Positions 49,949 through 58,381 of a DNA stretch of 58,381 nucleotides are shown here, piece after piece. Location: contig CAYUVO010000003.1 in NCBI GenBank assembly GCA_964448185.1, positions 1 through 58,381 of the forward strand, in the 5' to 3' direction. The position numbers and the translations under genes are program-made. The DNA comes from OFTM382 sp964448185. GTDB lineage: Bacteria; Planctomycetota; Phycisphaerae; Phycisphaerales; UBA1924. The notes under the pieces are model-generated. The model did not search any database, was not told the origin of the DNA, and saw nothing but the letters and a program-made list of their open reading frames with translations. Each line of letters starts with the position of its first letter. Positions within the stretch are counted from its first letter, which is position 1.

Positions 49949-50656
49949 CTATCGCCCGATTCGACCCTGCGGAATCAGGCTCGCGGTAGGACCGGGAACC
50001 TGGCCCGCCTCTCGCAGCGCATAGGTCGCTTCGGGGTCTATCGGCAAGAACCAGAGCACCATCTTCCAACGCTCAAGTGCCTGCTCAGGCCGATTTGACC
50101 GCTCATAAAACCTCGCCAACGCACGTTGTGGCGATTCGTCGAGCTGCCCTGCGAGATCCGCCGACGAGAGCAACGCCTGTTCTTCGCCGTCCGGGTCGCC
50201 TGCTTTGCCCAGAAACTCCCCGAGCAGCAGGTAATCCTGATACGCAGCCGAGGTGTGCGCTCGGCTCATGAGCACCGATTCGAGCGTGTCGATCCGGTTC
50301 AACTCGATCAGCATTTCTGCGTAAGCACTCACGATCTTCTCGCTTGCCGGGTCAAGGCCGTGAGCGATCGCCAGTTGCTCCGTAGCAGCCCCTATCTGTC
50401 CATCGGCACGCAACGCCCGTCCATACTCGTAGCGGTATTCCGCCCGGCCCGGTGCCATCTCGACCACATGACTCAGGAACGCGACCGAATCGGAGTAACG
50501 CCCCTCGTCAAACGCCTGGTTGCCGTGTGCACGCATCATCGGCACCGGGCGGGTCGCGCAGCCCGATCCGACCATCAAAACCAGTAACAGAACACCTCCC
50601 CCAAGAACAATCAGCGAGCGAGAGCGGGCAGAGGTACGAGTGGGTGAGCATGCCAT
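49949..50656 (-). CDS. TPR-containing lipoprotein
   Basis: The 235-residue product has a lipoprotein signal (LIVLGGGVLLLVLMVGSGC) and then tetratricopeptide repeats: NQAFDEGRYSDSVAFLSHVVEMAPG, YRYEYGRALRADGQIGAATEQLAIAHGLDPAS, and later RALARFYERSNRPEQALERWKMVLWFLPIDPEA. It probably works as a periplasmic scaffold; no partner can be named. ATG 50656 is preceded by TACGAT seven bases upstream and no ribosome binding site. It is divergent from the LigD-phosphoesterase-like gene with 37 bp between starts. Confidence 0.75.
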   Translation of the reverse strand: MACSPTRTSARSRSLIVLGGGVLLLVLMVGSGCATRPVPMMRAHGNQAFDEGRYSDSVAFLSHVVEMAPGRAEYRYEYGRALRADGQIGAATEQLAIAHGLDPASEKIVSAYAEMLIELNRIDTLESVLMSRAHTSAAYQDYLLLGEFLGKAGDPDGEEQALLSSADLAGQLDESPQRALARFYERSNRPEQALERWKMVLWFLPIDPEATYALREAGQVPGPTASLIPQGRIGR

Positions 50657-50663
50657 AGTGCAG

Positions 50664-50669
50664 ATCGTA
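50664..50669 (-). promoter_or_regulatory. TACGAT -10-like element (divergent pair, minus)
   Basis: On the minus strand TACGAT ends seven bases before ATG 50656. It is 12 bp from the opposing TATGCT. Confidence 0.45.
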
Positions 50670-50681
50670 TCCTCATCGGTG

Positions 50682-50687
50682 TATGCT
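50682..50687 (+). promoter_or_regulatory. TATGCT -10-like element (divergent pair, plus)
   Basis: TATGCT ends six bases before ATG 50694 with spacer CGCCCC, the same spacer as in front of purD. No Shine-Dalgarno is present. Confidence 0.5.
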
Positions 50688-50693
50688 CGCCCC

Positions 50694-51110
50694 ATGGCAG
50701 GCACCGTCATCCTCCGCCACCAGCTCCCCGACGGCTCGCATCACTTCGACTGGATGTTCGAGCGTTCCCCCCCCAGCACCAGCGAAACCACCCCGCCCCA
50801 TTCCGATGAGCGGTGCCTGGTCACCTTTCGCTTGAATCGCCTGCCCGACGAGCTTTCCACCCTCGATGCCGAACGCATCAGCGACCACCGCCGAGCATTC
50901 CTGACCTTCGAGGGATCGCTCTCGGCCGATCGAGGCAACGTGATCCGTGTGCTCACAGGCACTTGCGACCTGCTCCGTGACGACGACGAGGGCTTCGAGG
51001 CGATGGTGCGCTTTGAGCAGGAAGAAGGCCAAGGCGAGCACCTCTGGGTGGGTTCGCCCTTGGCCGGAGCCATCTGGCGACTGGTGAAACACAACCCCGT
51101 CGGTCGATAA
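50694..51110 (+). CDS. Small protein resembling the LigD 3'-phosphoesterase domain
   Basis: The 138-residue protein begins TVILRHQLPDGSHHFDWMFE, then LVTFRLNRLP and a later ERISDHRRAFLTFEGSLSADRGNVIRV. This order resembles the phosphoesterase domain of bacterial ligase D (histidine, then HxDxR/E-type motif), which trims 3' ends, but the match is partial and the usual HWDFRLE reads HFDWMFE. Stand-alone versions occur in planctomycetes. It ends 8 bp before asnB and is likely cotranscribed with it. The function call is tentative. Confidence 0.45.
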   Translation: MAGTVILRHQLPDGSHHFDWMFERSPPSTSETTPPHSDERCLVTFRLNRLPDELSTLDAERISDHRRAFLTFEGSLSADRGNVIRVLTGTCDLLRDDDEGFEAMVRFEQEEGQGEHLWVGSPLAGAIWRLVKHNPVGR

Positions 51111-51118
51111 ACCCTTCC

Positions 51119-52996
51119 ATGTGTGGTCTTGTCGGCATCGTCACCAGTCATCAACACCCCTTGAGCCCCGATCCCATCGGGCCCGAGGGTTCTCGCAGCG
51201 TCATCGAAGCCATGCGCGATCGGCTCGCCCATCGAGGCCCCGATGATGCTGGGCTCTGGCTTGGTGACCATGCCGCTCTGGGGCACCGACGCCTCGCGAT
51301 CCTCGACCCCTCGCCCGCGGGTCATCAGCCGTTCTGTCTGCGACCCAACGGCCCGGTCCTCCTCTATAACGGAGAACTCTACAACGACGATCGACTCCGC
51401 TCGGCTCTCGATGTGCCGTTCACAACCACCTGTGACACCGAAACTCTCTGGCACGCCCTCGATCGCTGGGGCGCAGATGCAGTCGACCGCCTCCGAGGCA
51501 TGTACGCCTTCGCGTGGTACGACCCAAAGCAAGCCAAGCTCATCCTCGCACGCGACCCGATGGGTATCAAGCCGATGTACGTCTGGGAAGGTTGCATCGA
51601 CTCCGGGCCACACGAAAGCTGCCCGGTCGTCGCGTTCGCAAGCGAGATCCCCGCGCTCTTCGAGCACCCTGGAATCAACCCCGAGCCCGACCACATCGGC
51701 ATCAGTGCCTACCTGACCACGATCCGCACCGTCAACGGCTCACGCACAATGTTCGCAGGCGTTCGCGCCCTGCTGCCCGGCGAAGTCGTCGAGTACGACC
51801 TCAACGCATCGACCCCAACGATGCTCACAACCCGTCGAGTCAGCGCACACACATGGCCCGTCGATGGAACGTTCGCAGAAGTCTTCGAGGACAGCGTCCA
51901 TCGGCATCTGCGTTCGGACGTGCCTCTCTGCGCGCTGCTCTCGGGCGGGCTCGACAGCTCGGCCATCTGCGCCGTCGCCCGGCCACAGCTCGACGAACTC
52001 CACACCTACTGCGCCGGAGCTCCCGACCAAGCCGCGATCGCTGGCGTGCCCCAGTCCGATGATCTTCCTGTCTCAAAACTCGTCGCCGAACATCTCGATA
52101 CCAGGCATTCGAGCATCACTCTCGACCAAGATCTGTTTGTGCGCACCTGGCAGTCCATGGTCGCCCAACTCGGGGTGCCGCTCTCGACTCCCAACGAAAC
52201 CGCGATCCATCTGCTGTGCGCAGCGATGCGCAACGATGGCCGCAAGGTCACGCTCTCGGGCGAGGGGGCCGATGAGTTGCTCGGCGGGTACGAAGCACCG
52301 ATGGCCGCCGCTACTGCGCACATCGTTTCGGGCGATCAAGACCCCGGCATGTTTCAGCTTGAGTCCAATGCGTGGTGCCCGCTGGAACTCAAGCCAAATC
52401 TGCTCACGCCCGAGGCGTGGAACTCTGCGCAAGGCGACCAGTGGCTCACCGACTTCTACCGAACAACCTTCGAGTCGTGCCGCGTTGAAAGCTCCGCTCC
52501 GCTCGCTGCGCACCTGCGGTTCCACCGCGAGGTCAACCTTACAGGGCTGCTCGGTCGGCTCGATTCTGCCTCGATGCTTGCGTCGGTGGAGGGCCGAACA
52601 CCCTTCGCCGATGTCGCGTTTGCCTCGTGCGCAGAATCGCTCCCGATGAGCGAGCGGTACGCGCCCGATTCGCTGCTGCGCACCAAGATCGCGCTGCGCC
52701 GAGCGTTCGCCGATCGCTTGCCCGAGTCGATCGTCGCGCGCCCCAAGGCGAGTTTCCCCCTGCCATTCCAGCACTGGATGGCGCCGATGGCCGACCGCGC
52801 GATGACCTGTTCGTGGATCAACACGATCATCCCGTCCGAAACGCTCGCACTGATTTGCAACGATCCCGCGACCCACTGGCGCCTCGCGTGGCCCATCCTC
52901 AACCTCGCGATGTGGGGCGAGCAGTGGTGGGGCAAGGGTGGTGGGGGAGATTCGGTTCGAGGCGAGCAATCAGCGTGCCTTGAGCATCTCGCGTAG
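51119..52996 (+). CDS. asnB: Asparagine synthase (glutamine-hydrolysing)
   Basis: The 625-residue enzyme makes asparagine from aspartate, ATP and glutamine, or transfers amide groups in related pathways. It starts MCGLVGIV, with Cys2 as the glutaminase nucleophile after Met removal, then RLAHRGPDDAG, LGHRRLAILD and LLYNGELYND of the N-terminal amidotransferase domain. The synthase domain has the PP-loop LLSGGLDSSAICAV and LSGEGADELLGGYEAP. ATG 51119 lies eight bases after the previous stop. The last 27 bases overlap the 3' end of uvrA. It is somewhat longer than E. coli AsnB (554), like the longer homologues in other phyla. Confidence 0.9.
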   Translation: MCGLVGIVTSHQHPLSPDPIGPEGSRSVIEAMRDRLAHRGPDDAGLWLGDHAALGHRRLAILDPSPAGHQPFCLRPNGPVLLYNGELYNDDRLRSALDVPFTTTCDTETLWHALDRWGADAVDRLRGMYAFAWYDPKQAKLILARDPMGIKPMYVWEGCIDSGPHESCPVVAFASEIPALFEHPGINPEPDHIGISAYLTTIRTVNGSRTMFAGVRALLPGEVVEYDLNASTPTMLTTRRVSAHTWPVDGTFAEVFEDSVHRHLRSDVPLCALLSGGLDSSAICAVARPQLDELHTYCAGAPDQAAIAGVPQSDDLPVSKLVAEHLDTRHSSITLDQDLFVRTWQSMVAQLGVPLSTPNETAIHLLCAAMRNDGRKVTLSGEGADELLGGYEAPMAAATAHIVSGDQDPGMFQLESNAWCPLELKPNLLTPEAWNSAQGDQWLTDFYRTTFESCRVESSAPLAAHLRFHREVNLTGLLGRLDSASMLASVEGRTPFADVAFASCAESLPMSERYAPDSLLRTKIALRRAFADRLPESIVARPKASFPLPFQHWMAPMADRAMTCSWINTIIPSETLALICNDPATHWRLAWPILNLAMWGEQWWGKGGGGDSVRGEQSACLEHLA

Positions 52997-55900
52997 GTAG
53001 TGCCCGGTGTAGCTCGCCTTGTTCTTGGCGACCTGTTCGGGCGTGCCCGTCGCGATGATCTCGCCGCCCGCATCGCCGCCCTCGGGGCCAAGATCAATGA
53101 TCCAGTCAGCCGTCTTGATGACGTCGAGGTTGTGCTCGATCACGACGAGCGTGTTGCCCGCGTCAGCGAGCCGATCGAACACGCCCACGAGCTTGCGGAT
53201 GTCCTCGAAGTGCAGCCCGGTCGTCGGCTCATCGAGCACGTACAGCGTGCGTTCGCCCGTGCCCGTGCCGTCGGGCCGCACGCCCTTGCCGAGTTCGGTC
53301 GCGAGCTTGACGCGCTGCGCTTCGCCGCCGCTGAGCTGCGTTGAGGGCTGGCCCAGTGTGATGTATTCGAGCCCGACGTCCCGCAGGCACTCGACAAAAC
53401 GCAGAATCTTCGGGTGGTTCTCGAAGAAGCTGCACGCATCTTCGACGGTCATCGCCAGCACGCCCGCGATGTCCTTGCCTCGATAGGTCACTTCGAGTGT
53501 TTCGCGGTTGTACCGTTTGCCGTTGCATACTTCGCACTCGACAAACACGTCGGGCAGGAAGTGCATCTCGATGCGTTTGAGCCCTTGCCCTTGGCACGCT
53601 TCGCAGCGGCCGCCGCCCGCTTGTGCCGTAACATTGAAGCTGAACCTTCCGGGTTTGTAGCCGCGGATCTTAGATTCTTTAGTGCGCGTAAAGATTTTGC
53701 GGATCTCGTCGAAGATCCCGGTATATGTGGCCGCGTTGCTCCGGGGCGTTCGACCGATCGGTGATTGATCGACCTCGATCACTCGATCGATCTGGTTGAG
53801 CCCGTTGACTCGTGAGTGCTTGCCGGGCACATCGCGCGAACCGAGCAGATGCCGACGACAGGCCTTGAGCAGAATGCTGTTGACCAGTGTGCTCTTGCCC
53901 GAGCCCGAAACGCCCGTCACGCACACGATCCCGCCGAGCGGGAACGCCGCGTCGACCGATTTGAGGTTGTTCGCCGAAGCACTCTTGACAGTCAACGACT
54001 TCTTCTCGTTCATCGCCCGGCGTTTGGCGGGCACCTCGATCCGTCTTCGGCCCGAAAGATAATCACCCGTGAGTGATTCGGTCGCGGCGCAGATGTCTTT
54101 GATGCTTCCCTGAGCAACTACTCGCCCGCCATGCACGCCCGGCCCGGGTCCGATGTCGAGCACATGATCGGCGGCCCGGATCATCTCCTCGTCGTGTTCA
54201 ACGACCAGCACCGTGTTGCCGATATCGGTCAGGTGCCGAAGCGTGCGTATGAGCCGAGCATTATCGCGTTGGTGCAGCCCGATCGTTGGTTCGTCGAGCA
54301 CATAACACGCCCCGACGAGCCCGCTGCCGACCTGCGTTGCAAGTCGTATGCGCTGTGCTTCGCCGCCGCTGAGCGTCGCGGTGCGCCGATCGAGACTCAG
54401 GTATTCGAGCCCGACGGACTGCAAAAACCGCAGCCGATTGCCTACTTCTCGCAAGATCGCCTCGGCAATCACCGTCTGTTCGTTCGTGAGTTCGAGCGCC
54501 GCGAGGTAGTCCGCCGCGTCGTTGATCGTCAGCCGTGACAGCTCCGAGATGTTGAGCATCGTACCATCGTTGCGGGGTCTTCCGATCACGCTCTGCGAGA
54601 ACGCCCGGTGCTCCTCGGCATGATGCGAACTCGTGAGCTGGATATGCATCGCTTCGATACGAAGCCGATCGCCACAACAACTCGGGCACGTGTGCTCGGT
54701 CTGAAACTTGTGCAAGTGATCGCGCACCCACGATGACTCGGTCTTGTCGAACCACGTCTGCAACGCGGGTTTCACGCCTGCCCACTTGACCTTATAAACC
54801 TTCTTGTCTTCCTTGGTGCTTCCGTGCATCAGCACGCGGTACAACTCGTCGTCGAGATCGCCCATCGGCGTGGTCTGCTTGAGCCCGACCGCCTTGCAAA
54901 ACCGCCGAAGCGTCTTCGCATAGAACATCCCGCCCGGCCCGTTTTTTTTCCACGGCGCTACCCCGCCCTGGCAAATCCCCAGCGTCATGTCGGGCGCGAT
55001 CAGATCTTCATCAAACTCCAGAATCGCACCAAGCCCATGGCACGTCTTGCACGCGCCGAACGGCGAGTTGAAACTAAACAGCCTCGGCGAGATTTCCTCT
55101 AACGCATATTCGGGCGCTTCGGGATCGGCAAACTTCTCGCTAAAGGCGTGGTCCGTCCATTCGCCTTTGTGCTCGCGTGCGAAGATCACCGTGCCGTCAC
55201 CAAGCCGCAGCGCCGCCTCGGTTGATTCTGCGAGCCTCTGTCGAGCGTTGCCCGCGATGGCCAGCCGGTCGATCACCGCTTCGATCGTGTGCTTCTCGTA
55301 CCGCCCGATATCGAACGGGTTTTCCGTATCGTCTTTGAGTGCATCTCGCAGATTGACGATCTCGCCGTTGATCCGCACCCGTCCCCAGCCCTGGCCGTGA
55401 AGCTTCTCGCCCGTGTCCTTATGAAAGCCCTTTTGCCCACGGATCACCGGCGCCAGCACCATCACCCGCTCCCCCTCGGGCCATTGCATCACAGCATCGA
55501 CAATCTGGCTCGCAGCCGTCGCGCTGATCGCCCGACCCGCACGCTCGGTAACCGTCCCGTCCTTTTTGATCTTCGTTGGTGCCCACGAATAAGGCACGCC
55601 GCACCGCGCATACAGAAGACGCAGGTAGTCATAGATCTCGGTCGTCGTCGCCACCGTCGATCGCGGGTTGTGTGACGCAGATCGCTGCTCGATGGCGATC
55701 GTTGGCGGGATGCCCTCAATCTCCTCGACGTCCGGCTTCTTGAGCTGATCGAGGAACTGCCGCGCATACGCCGACAACGACTCCATGTACTTCCGCTGGC
55801 CCTCAGCGAAGATCGTATCGAACGCAAGCGAGCTTTTGCCCGAGCCCGAAAGCCCCGTGATGACCACGAGCCGATCGCGCGGGATCTCGACGTCGATATT

Positions 55901-56038
55901 TTTGAGATTGTGCTCGCGCGCACCACGGATGCGGATCGAGCGGTTGGGAGTTGTCGCAGCGCGCGGCTTGGTTTCAACCACCGCCGCTGCTGAGGATTTC
56001 TTCTTGCGTGTGGTCTTGGTGCTCGTGCGTTTGGCCAA
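52970..56038 (-). CDS. uvrA: Excinuclease ABC subunit A
   Basis: UvrA recognises DNA damage and loads UvrB in nucleotide excision repair. The 1022-residue protein has two ABC modules: Walker A GLSGSGKSS near residue 60 and GVSGSGKST near 700, two signature motifs LSGGEAQRIRLA and LSGGEAQRVKLA, zinc-finger cysteines in CPSCCGDR and in CEACQGQG-CEVCNGKRYN, and the C-terminal DLGPEGGDAGGEIIATGTPEQVA. It begins with a lysine-, threonine- and alanine-rich tail of about 35 residues not found in E. coli UvrA. ATG 56038 follows GGAGGGAG. Confidence 0.97.
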   Translation of the reverse strand: MAKRTSTKTTRKKKSSAAAVVETKPRAATTPNRSIRIRGAREHNLKNIDVEIPRDRLVVITGLSGSGKSSLAFDTIFAEGQRKYMESLSAYARQFLDQLKKPDVEEIEGIPPTIAIEQRSASHNPRSTVATTTEIYDYLRLLYARCGVPYSWAPTKIKKDGTVTERAGRAISATAASQIVDAVMQWPEGERVMVLAPVIRGQKGFHKDTGEKLHGQGWGRVRINGEIVNLRDALKDDTENPFDIGRYEKHTIEAVIDRLAIAGNARQRLAESTEAALRLGDGTVIFAREHKGEWTDHAFSEKFADPEAPEYALEEISPRLFSFNSPFGACKTCHGLGAILEFDEDLIAPDMTLGICQGGVAPWKKNGPGGMFYAKTLRRFCKAVGLKQTTPMGDLDDELYRVLMHGSTKEDKKVYKVKWAGVKPALQTWFDKTESSWVRDHLHKFQTEHTCPSCCGDRLRIEAMHIQLTSSHHAEEHRAFSQSVIGRPRNDGTMLNISELSRLTINDAADYLAALELTNEQTVIAEAILREVGNRLRFLQSVGLEYLSLDRRTATLSGGEAQRIRLATQVGSGLVGACYVLDEPTIGLHQRDNARLIRTLRHLTDIGNTVLVVEHDEEMIRAADHVLDIGPGPGVHGGRVVAQGSIKDICAATESLTGDYLSGRRRIEVPAKRRAMNEKKSLTVKSASANNLKSVDAAFPLGGIVCVTGVSGSGKSTLVNSILLKACRRHLLGSRDVPGKHSRVNGLNQIDRVIEVDQSPIGRTPRSNAATYTGIFDEIRKIFTRTKESKIRGYKPGRFSFNVTAQAGGGRCEACQGQGLKRIEMHFLPDVFVECEVCNGKRYNRETLEVTYRGKDIAGVLAMTVEDACSFFENHPKILRFVECLRDVGLEYITLGQPSTQLSGGEAQRVKLATELGKGVRPDGTGTGERTLYVLDEPTTGLHFEDIRKLVGVFDRLADAGNTLVVIEHNLDVIKTADWIIDLGPEGGDAGGEIIATGTPEQVAKNKASYTGHYLREMLKAR

Positions 56039-56106
56039 TGCAACTCCCTCCGTGGGAGCGATGCTAGGTTCGCTTTGAGGGTTCGGATGCTGACGAGCCG
56101 CAACCG

Positions 56107-56325
56107 TCAGGGAGCGGGTAACGGTTCCGCTGTCAGGGCATTCTCAGCAAGTCCGGGTGCAGCTTCCACGGTGCCATCAGGAGGTGATTGCACGCTGGCG
56201 TTAGCATTGCTCCGGTGCTTGGCGACCTGAATCAAAGCCATAAATATCAGCCCGATCGCGATCCCGAACGAGTACATGCTCAGACGTTTGAGAAACCCTC
56301 GGATTGCTTCTGGGCTCGGTGCCAT
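56107..56325 (-). CDS. Small single-pass membrane protein
   Basis: A 72-residue protein of unknown function: a short cytoplasmic N-terminus (MAPSPEAIRGFLKRLSM), a transmembrane helix (YSFGIAIGLIFMALIQVA) and a proline- and alanine-rich tail. Its start is 13 bases after the stop of the HAD hydrolase gene, so it is probably cotranscribed with truD and the HAD gene. Codon use resembles its neighbours. I see no recognisable family. Confidence 0.55.
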   Translation of the reverse strand: MAPSPEAIRGFLKRLSMYSFGIAIGLIFMALIQVAKHRSNANASVQSPPDGTVEAAPGLAENALTAEPLPAP

Positions 56326-56338
56326 GGCTCACTCTAGA

Positions 56339-57019
56339 TCATTCCCGTTGCCCGGGCACGATCCCCAGCCGACGCAGATGCCCCGTGATCTGGGTTGCCG
56401 GGTCGCCCGTGTGATCGATCTGCTCGCTCTGCCAGCCCAACTCGCGGGCCATAGCTACGTTCTCAGCAAGATCATCGAAAAACAAGATCCGTTCTGGCGG
56501 CACATCCGCGGTGCCCTGCATCGAGTGATAGATCGCCGCCTCTGGCTTGACCTCGCCAAGCAGGTGGCTCCCGAGCCGATAGTCGAGCGTGCCCACCGTC
56601 GGAAAGTCTCCCGCCGAGCCGTCTGCATGCGGCAGATGACGCCTCCAATGGCCCGCGTTGGTGTTGCTCAGCAGGGCTGTACGCACAGTGGCGAGCCCAT
56701 TGAGCTGCCCGATCAGATCCGCCATTCCCGGATATTCCTCGATCAGCCACGCATCATGGAGTCTCGCTACGTCACTCGGGCTCATCCGATCGTTCGTGAC
56801 TCGGGAGAGCCCCTCACAAAAAGCCTCGCAGCTCACTTCCCCTAGCTGATAGCGATGCGAAAGCTCACGCCGCTGCGCCACCGATTCGGGCAACAGGTCC
56901 TCCGCATGAGGCGTCAACCCCGCACGCTCGCAGCCTTCTTCCCATGACCGACAGATCCGAAGCACCACGCCGCCCCAGTCAAACACCACCAGCCAAGGAT
57001 CGCTGCTGTGCCCGCTCAC
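56339..57019 (-). CDS. HAD-superfamily hydrolase (subclass IA, YihX-like)
   Basis: The 226-residue protein has the HAD motif I VVFDWGGVVLRI (nucleophile Asp14; the second Asp is replaced by Gly, as in several YihX/epoxide-hydrolase-like HAD proteins), motif II LLSNTNAGHW, motif III lysine in LLGEVKPEAAIYH and motif IV ILFFDDLAENV. It probably removes phosphate from a small metabolite such as a sugar phosphate; substrate unknown. Its start overlaps the truD stop by four bases. Confidence 0.8.
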   Translation of the reverse strand: MSGHSSDPWLVVFDWGGVVLRICRSWEEGCERAGLTPHAEDLLPESVAQRRELSHRYQLGEVSCEAFCEGLSRVTNDRMSPSDVARLHDAWLIEEYPGMADLIGQLNGLATVRTALLSNTNAGHWRRHLPHADGSAGDFPTVGTLDYRLGSHLLGEVKPEAAIYHSMQGTADVPPERILFFDDLAENVAMARELGWQSEQIDHTGDPATQITGHLRRLGIVPGQRE

Positions 57020-58368
57020 TCGCTGGCTTCCTGTGATTCTGCACCGACTTCGCGTTCGGCAGCCCGCAACGCAGACGCATCGGGCGCGCCGTTCTTCATC
57101 AGCTCGTCCATCACCACCGTCGCAAAGCTCCCCCGTGGCAGATCAAACGCACACCGCAGATACGGGCCATGCCCATCGGCGCCGCCCTCGACCTGATGAT
57201 CGACCACCGGCACACGCAACGGCCGACGCGAACCCGCGAACACCTCGCCCGCGGTGCGTGCAAAGCGCTCGATCCCCTCGATCGAAAGCCCGATCGATTC
57301 AAGCACCCGCTCTTCGAGTTCGTCGCTCACGCCTTCACCCCGTGGCATCCGGCCGCCCCACATCGGACCCGTTGGGCTCGAAGCCAGCGCCTTGCACGCC
57401 GAGACACATTCATCAAGCGTGTGCGGCGTCACCACCGTCTCCGCTCGATCATCGTGGCTCATCATCACATCACCGAGTGCGAGTGCATCCCACGAACCAT
57501 CCCCGAGCCGCTCGTCGAGCACACGGTTGAACACCGCCGACTGGAACGCAGACAGATAGAACGACCGCGCCCGCCGGTCGATCGAACGCACCGCTCGCTT
57601 GGCGTTCTGCCCTCTGCTCAGCGACCGCAGCGCTTGGCTCTCTGCCCTCAATAAACGTGGAAATCCGTTCAGCGCTGCCGAGAAATCACCGTCCGCATAG
57701 GCCGACCGCGCCGCCGCCTGTGGCCCGGGATGCCCAGCGTTCGGCCCGAGCAACTCATCAAGCACGCCCTGCCAATCACCCCGCACCATCGCAAGCCCTA
57801 CGAGATGGTTGTTGCCCATGTGCCCGAAGCGTTGGGGGCCAAGACGGTTGGGAATCCCTGTGCGCGCCAAATGGTCCATTTGCCTCGACGCTTGCAGCGC
57901 TGCATCCGCTGAAACTCCGCGAATACGGATCGAGAATCGGTTGCCCTTGAGATGCCCGCGCCGAAGCTTATTCGTGTGCTGATCCGCCCACAACACGCTC
58001 ACCCGTTCGTGCTGAAGCATCGGAAAATCAGTGGGCGAGCGACCGGGCACATGCACCGACAACACCTGCCGAGTGATCGCGTGCTTGTCCTTGAGCCCCG
58101 CGAAACCGATCGCGCGATGATCGACCCCGAAGTGCTCAGCGATCACGTCGATCAGATCAAACGTCGAAAGATCCCGCTTCTCGACCATGATATAGAGATG
58201 CTCGCCCTGACCCGCGGGCTGATACAACGGCAACTCTTCGACCAGAAAGTCTTCGGGCCTGCTCTTGAGCACGCCACCCAAGGGCGGTTCGTCAGCCGTC
58301 AAATATCGGCTGGCAATCGACCCATTGGGAAATGACTCGGCAGGCTTTGATACATCGTGTGCGCTCAA
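57016..58368 (-). CDS. truD: tRNA pseudouridine(13) synthase
   Basis: TruD converts U13 of certain tRNAs to pseudouridine. The 450-residue protein has the N-terminal GGVLKSRPEDFLVEELPLYQPAG, LSTFDLIDVIAEHFGVDHRAIGFAGLKDKHAITRQ with catalytic Asp94, and GVPNRFGxQRFG-type motif GIPNRLGPQRFGHMGNNHLVG. The family is usually about 350 residues; here the TRUD insertion and a C-terminal alanine-rich tail add length. The start is TTG 58368: an in-frame TGA lies nine bases upstream and no ATG precedes the conserved region. It appears complete within the window. Confidence 0.92.
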   Translation of the reverse strand: MSAHDVSKPAESFPNGSIASRYLTADEPPLGGVLKSRPEDFLVEELPLYQPAGQGEHLYIMVEKRDLSTFDLIDVIAEHFGVDHRAIGFAGLKDKHAITRQVLSVHVPGRSPTDFPMLQHERVSVLWADQHTNKLRRGHLKGNRFSIRIRGVSADAALQASRQMDHLARTGIPNRLGPQRFGHMGNNHLVGLAMVRGDWQGVLDELLGPNAGHPGPQAAARSAYADGDFSAALNGFPRLLRAESQALRSLSRGQNAKRAVRSIDRRARSFYLSAFQSAVFNRVLDERLGDGSWDALALGDVMMSHDDRAETVVTPHTLDECVSACKALASSPTGPMWGGRMPRGEGVSDELEERVLESIGLSIEGIERFARTAGEVFAGSRRPLRVPVVDHQVEGGADGHGPYLRCAFDLPRGSFATVVMDELMKNGAPDASALRAAEREVGAESQEASE

Positions 58369-58381
58369 AGCTGTTCACTCG

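Noticed and set aside
1..58381. CRISPR array or phage genes
   Set aside because: No regularly spaced direct repeats, Cas proteins, integrases or phage structural genes were seen. The only mobile element is the dead IS3 remnant.

Overview
The window reads as a high-GC, gene-dense scaffold from a marine-type planctomycete, most likely class Phycisphaerae. The evidence is a DUF1552/DUF1592 secreted pair with planctomycete cytochrome motifs, a type II prepilin-like protein with the FTLIELLVVIAIIALL leader, a duplicated dockerin-like C-terminal repeat, a tricorn-like protease and a clade II (Sec-exported) nosZ locus. There is one 10-N scaffold gap (24889-24898) in a low-complexity GC stretch. The first 3.3 kb is full of broken genes; nearly everything after it is intact.

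Region 1 (1-3289) holds a truncated membrane-anchored multihaem cytochrome c, a dead IS3-family element without a right end, the C-terminal stub of a CcsA-type cytochrome c biogenesis protein, and a porin gene split by four frameshifts. Region 2 (3337-10705) is a nitrous oxide reduction locus: promoter with inverted repeat, di-haem cytochrome c, nosZ (all seven CuZ histidines and the CuA ligands present), a terminator hairpin, a nosB-like membrane protein, then overlapping nosD-nosF-nosY-nosL. Region 3 (10886-14493) has a secreted serine hydrolase and a prepilin-like pair.

Region 4 (14718-24416, minus strand) is an eight-gene operon and the most unusual part. In transcription order it encodes a SucC-like and a SucD-like acid-CoA ligase pair, a short citrate-synthase-fold citryl-CoA-lyase-like protein, a degenerate HD-domain protein, a Lys4-like homoaconitase, a ketopantoate-reductase-like protein, an isocitrate/homoisocitrate-type dehydrogenase and a PrpD-family protein. 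Together they could interconvert a 2-oxo acid and a tricarboxylate, activate the latter with CoA and cleave it to acetyl-CoA plus a 2-oxo acid. Divergent from it, across a tRNA-Ala and the gap, is glutamate dehydrogenase - ALDH7-type aminoadipate semialdehyde dehydrogenase - FAD amine oxidase (25 to 29 kb), which looks like lysine catabolism.

Region 5 (29061-38283) encodes secreted or exported proteins: tricorn-like protease, DUF454 membrane protein, DUF1552 and DUF1592-type proteins, phytase-esterase-like protein with dockerin-like repeats. Region 6 (38344-42922) is a cell-wall amino-sugar salvage operon with a ROK-kinase/NagZ fusion, MurQ and a sodium:solute symporter. Region 7 (42957-58368) is mostly housekeeping: purD, DUF4340, a class I glutamine amidotransferase, a methionine-cycle operon (SahR-like regulator-methyltransferase, ahcY, metF) with a perfect 16-bp operator, a TPR lipoprotein, a LigD-phosphoesterase-like protein, asnB, uvrA, a small membrane protein, a HAD hydrolase and truD. 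Several genes in the second half carry a TAnnnT hexamer 6-7 nt before the start codon and no Shine-Dalgarno, suggesting leaderless mRNAs.
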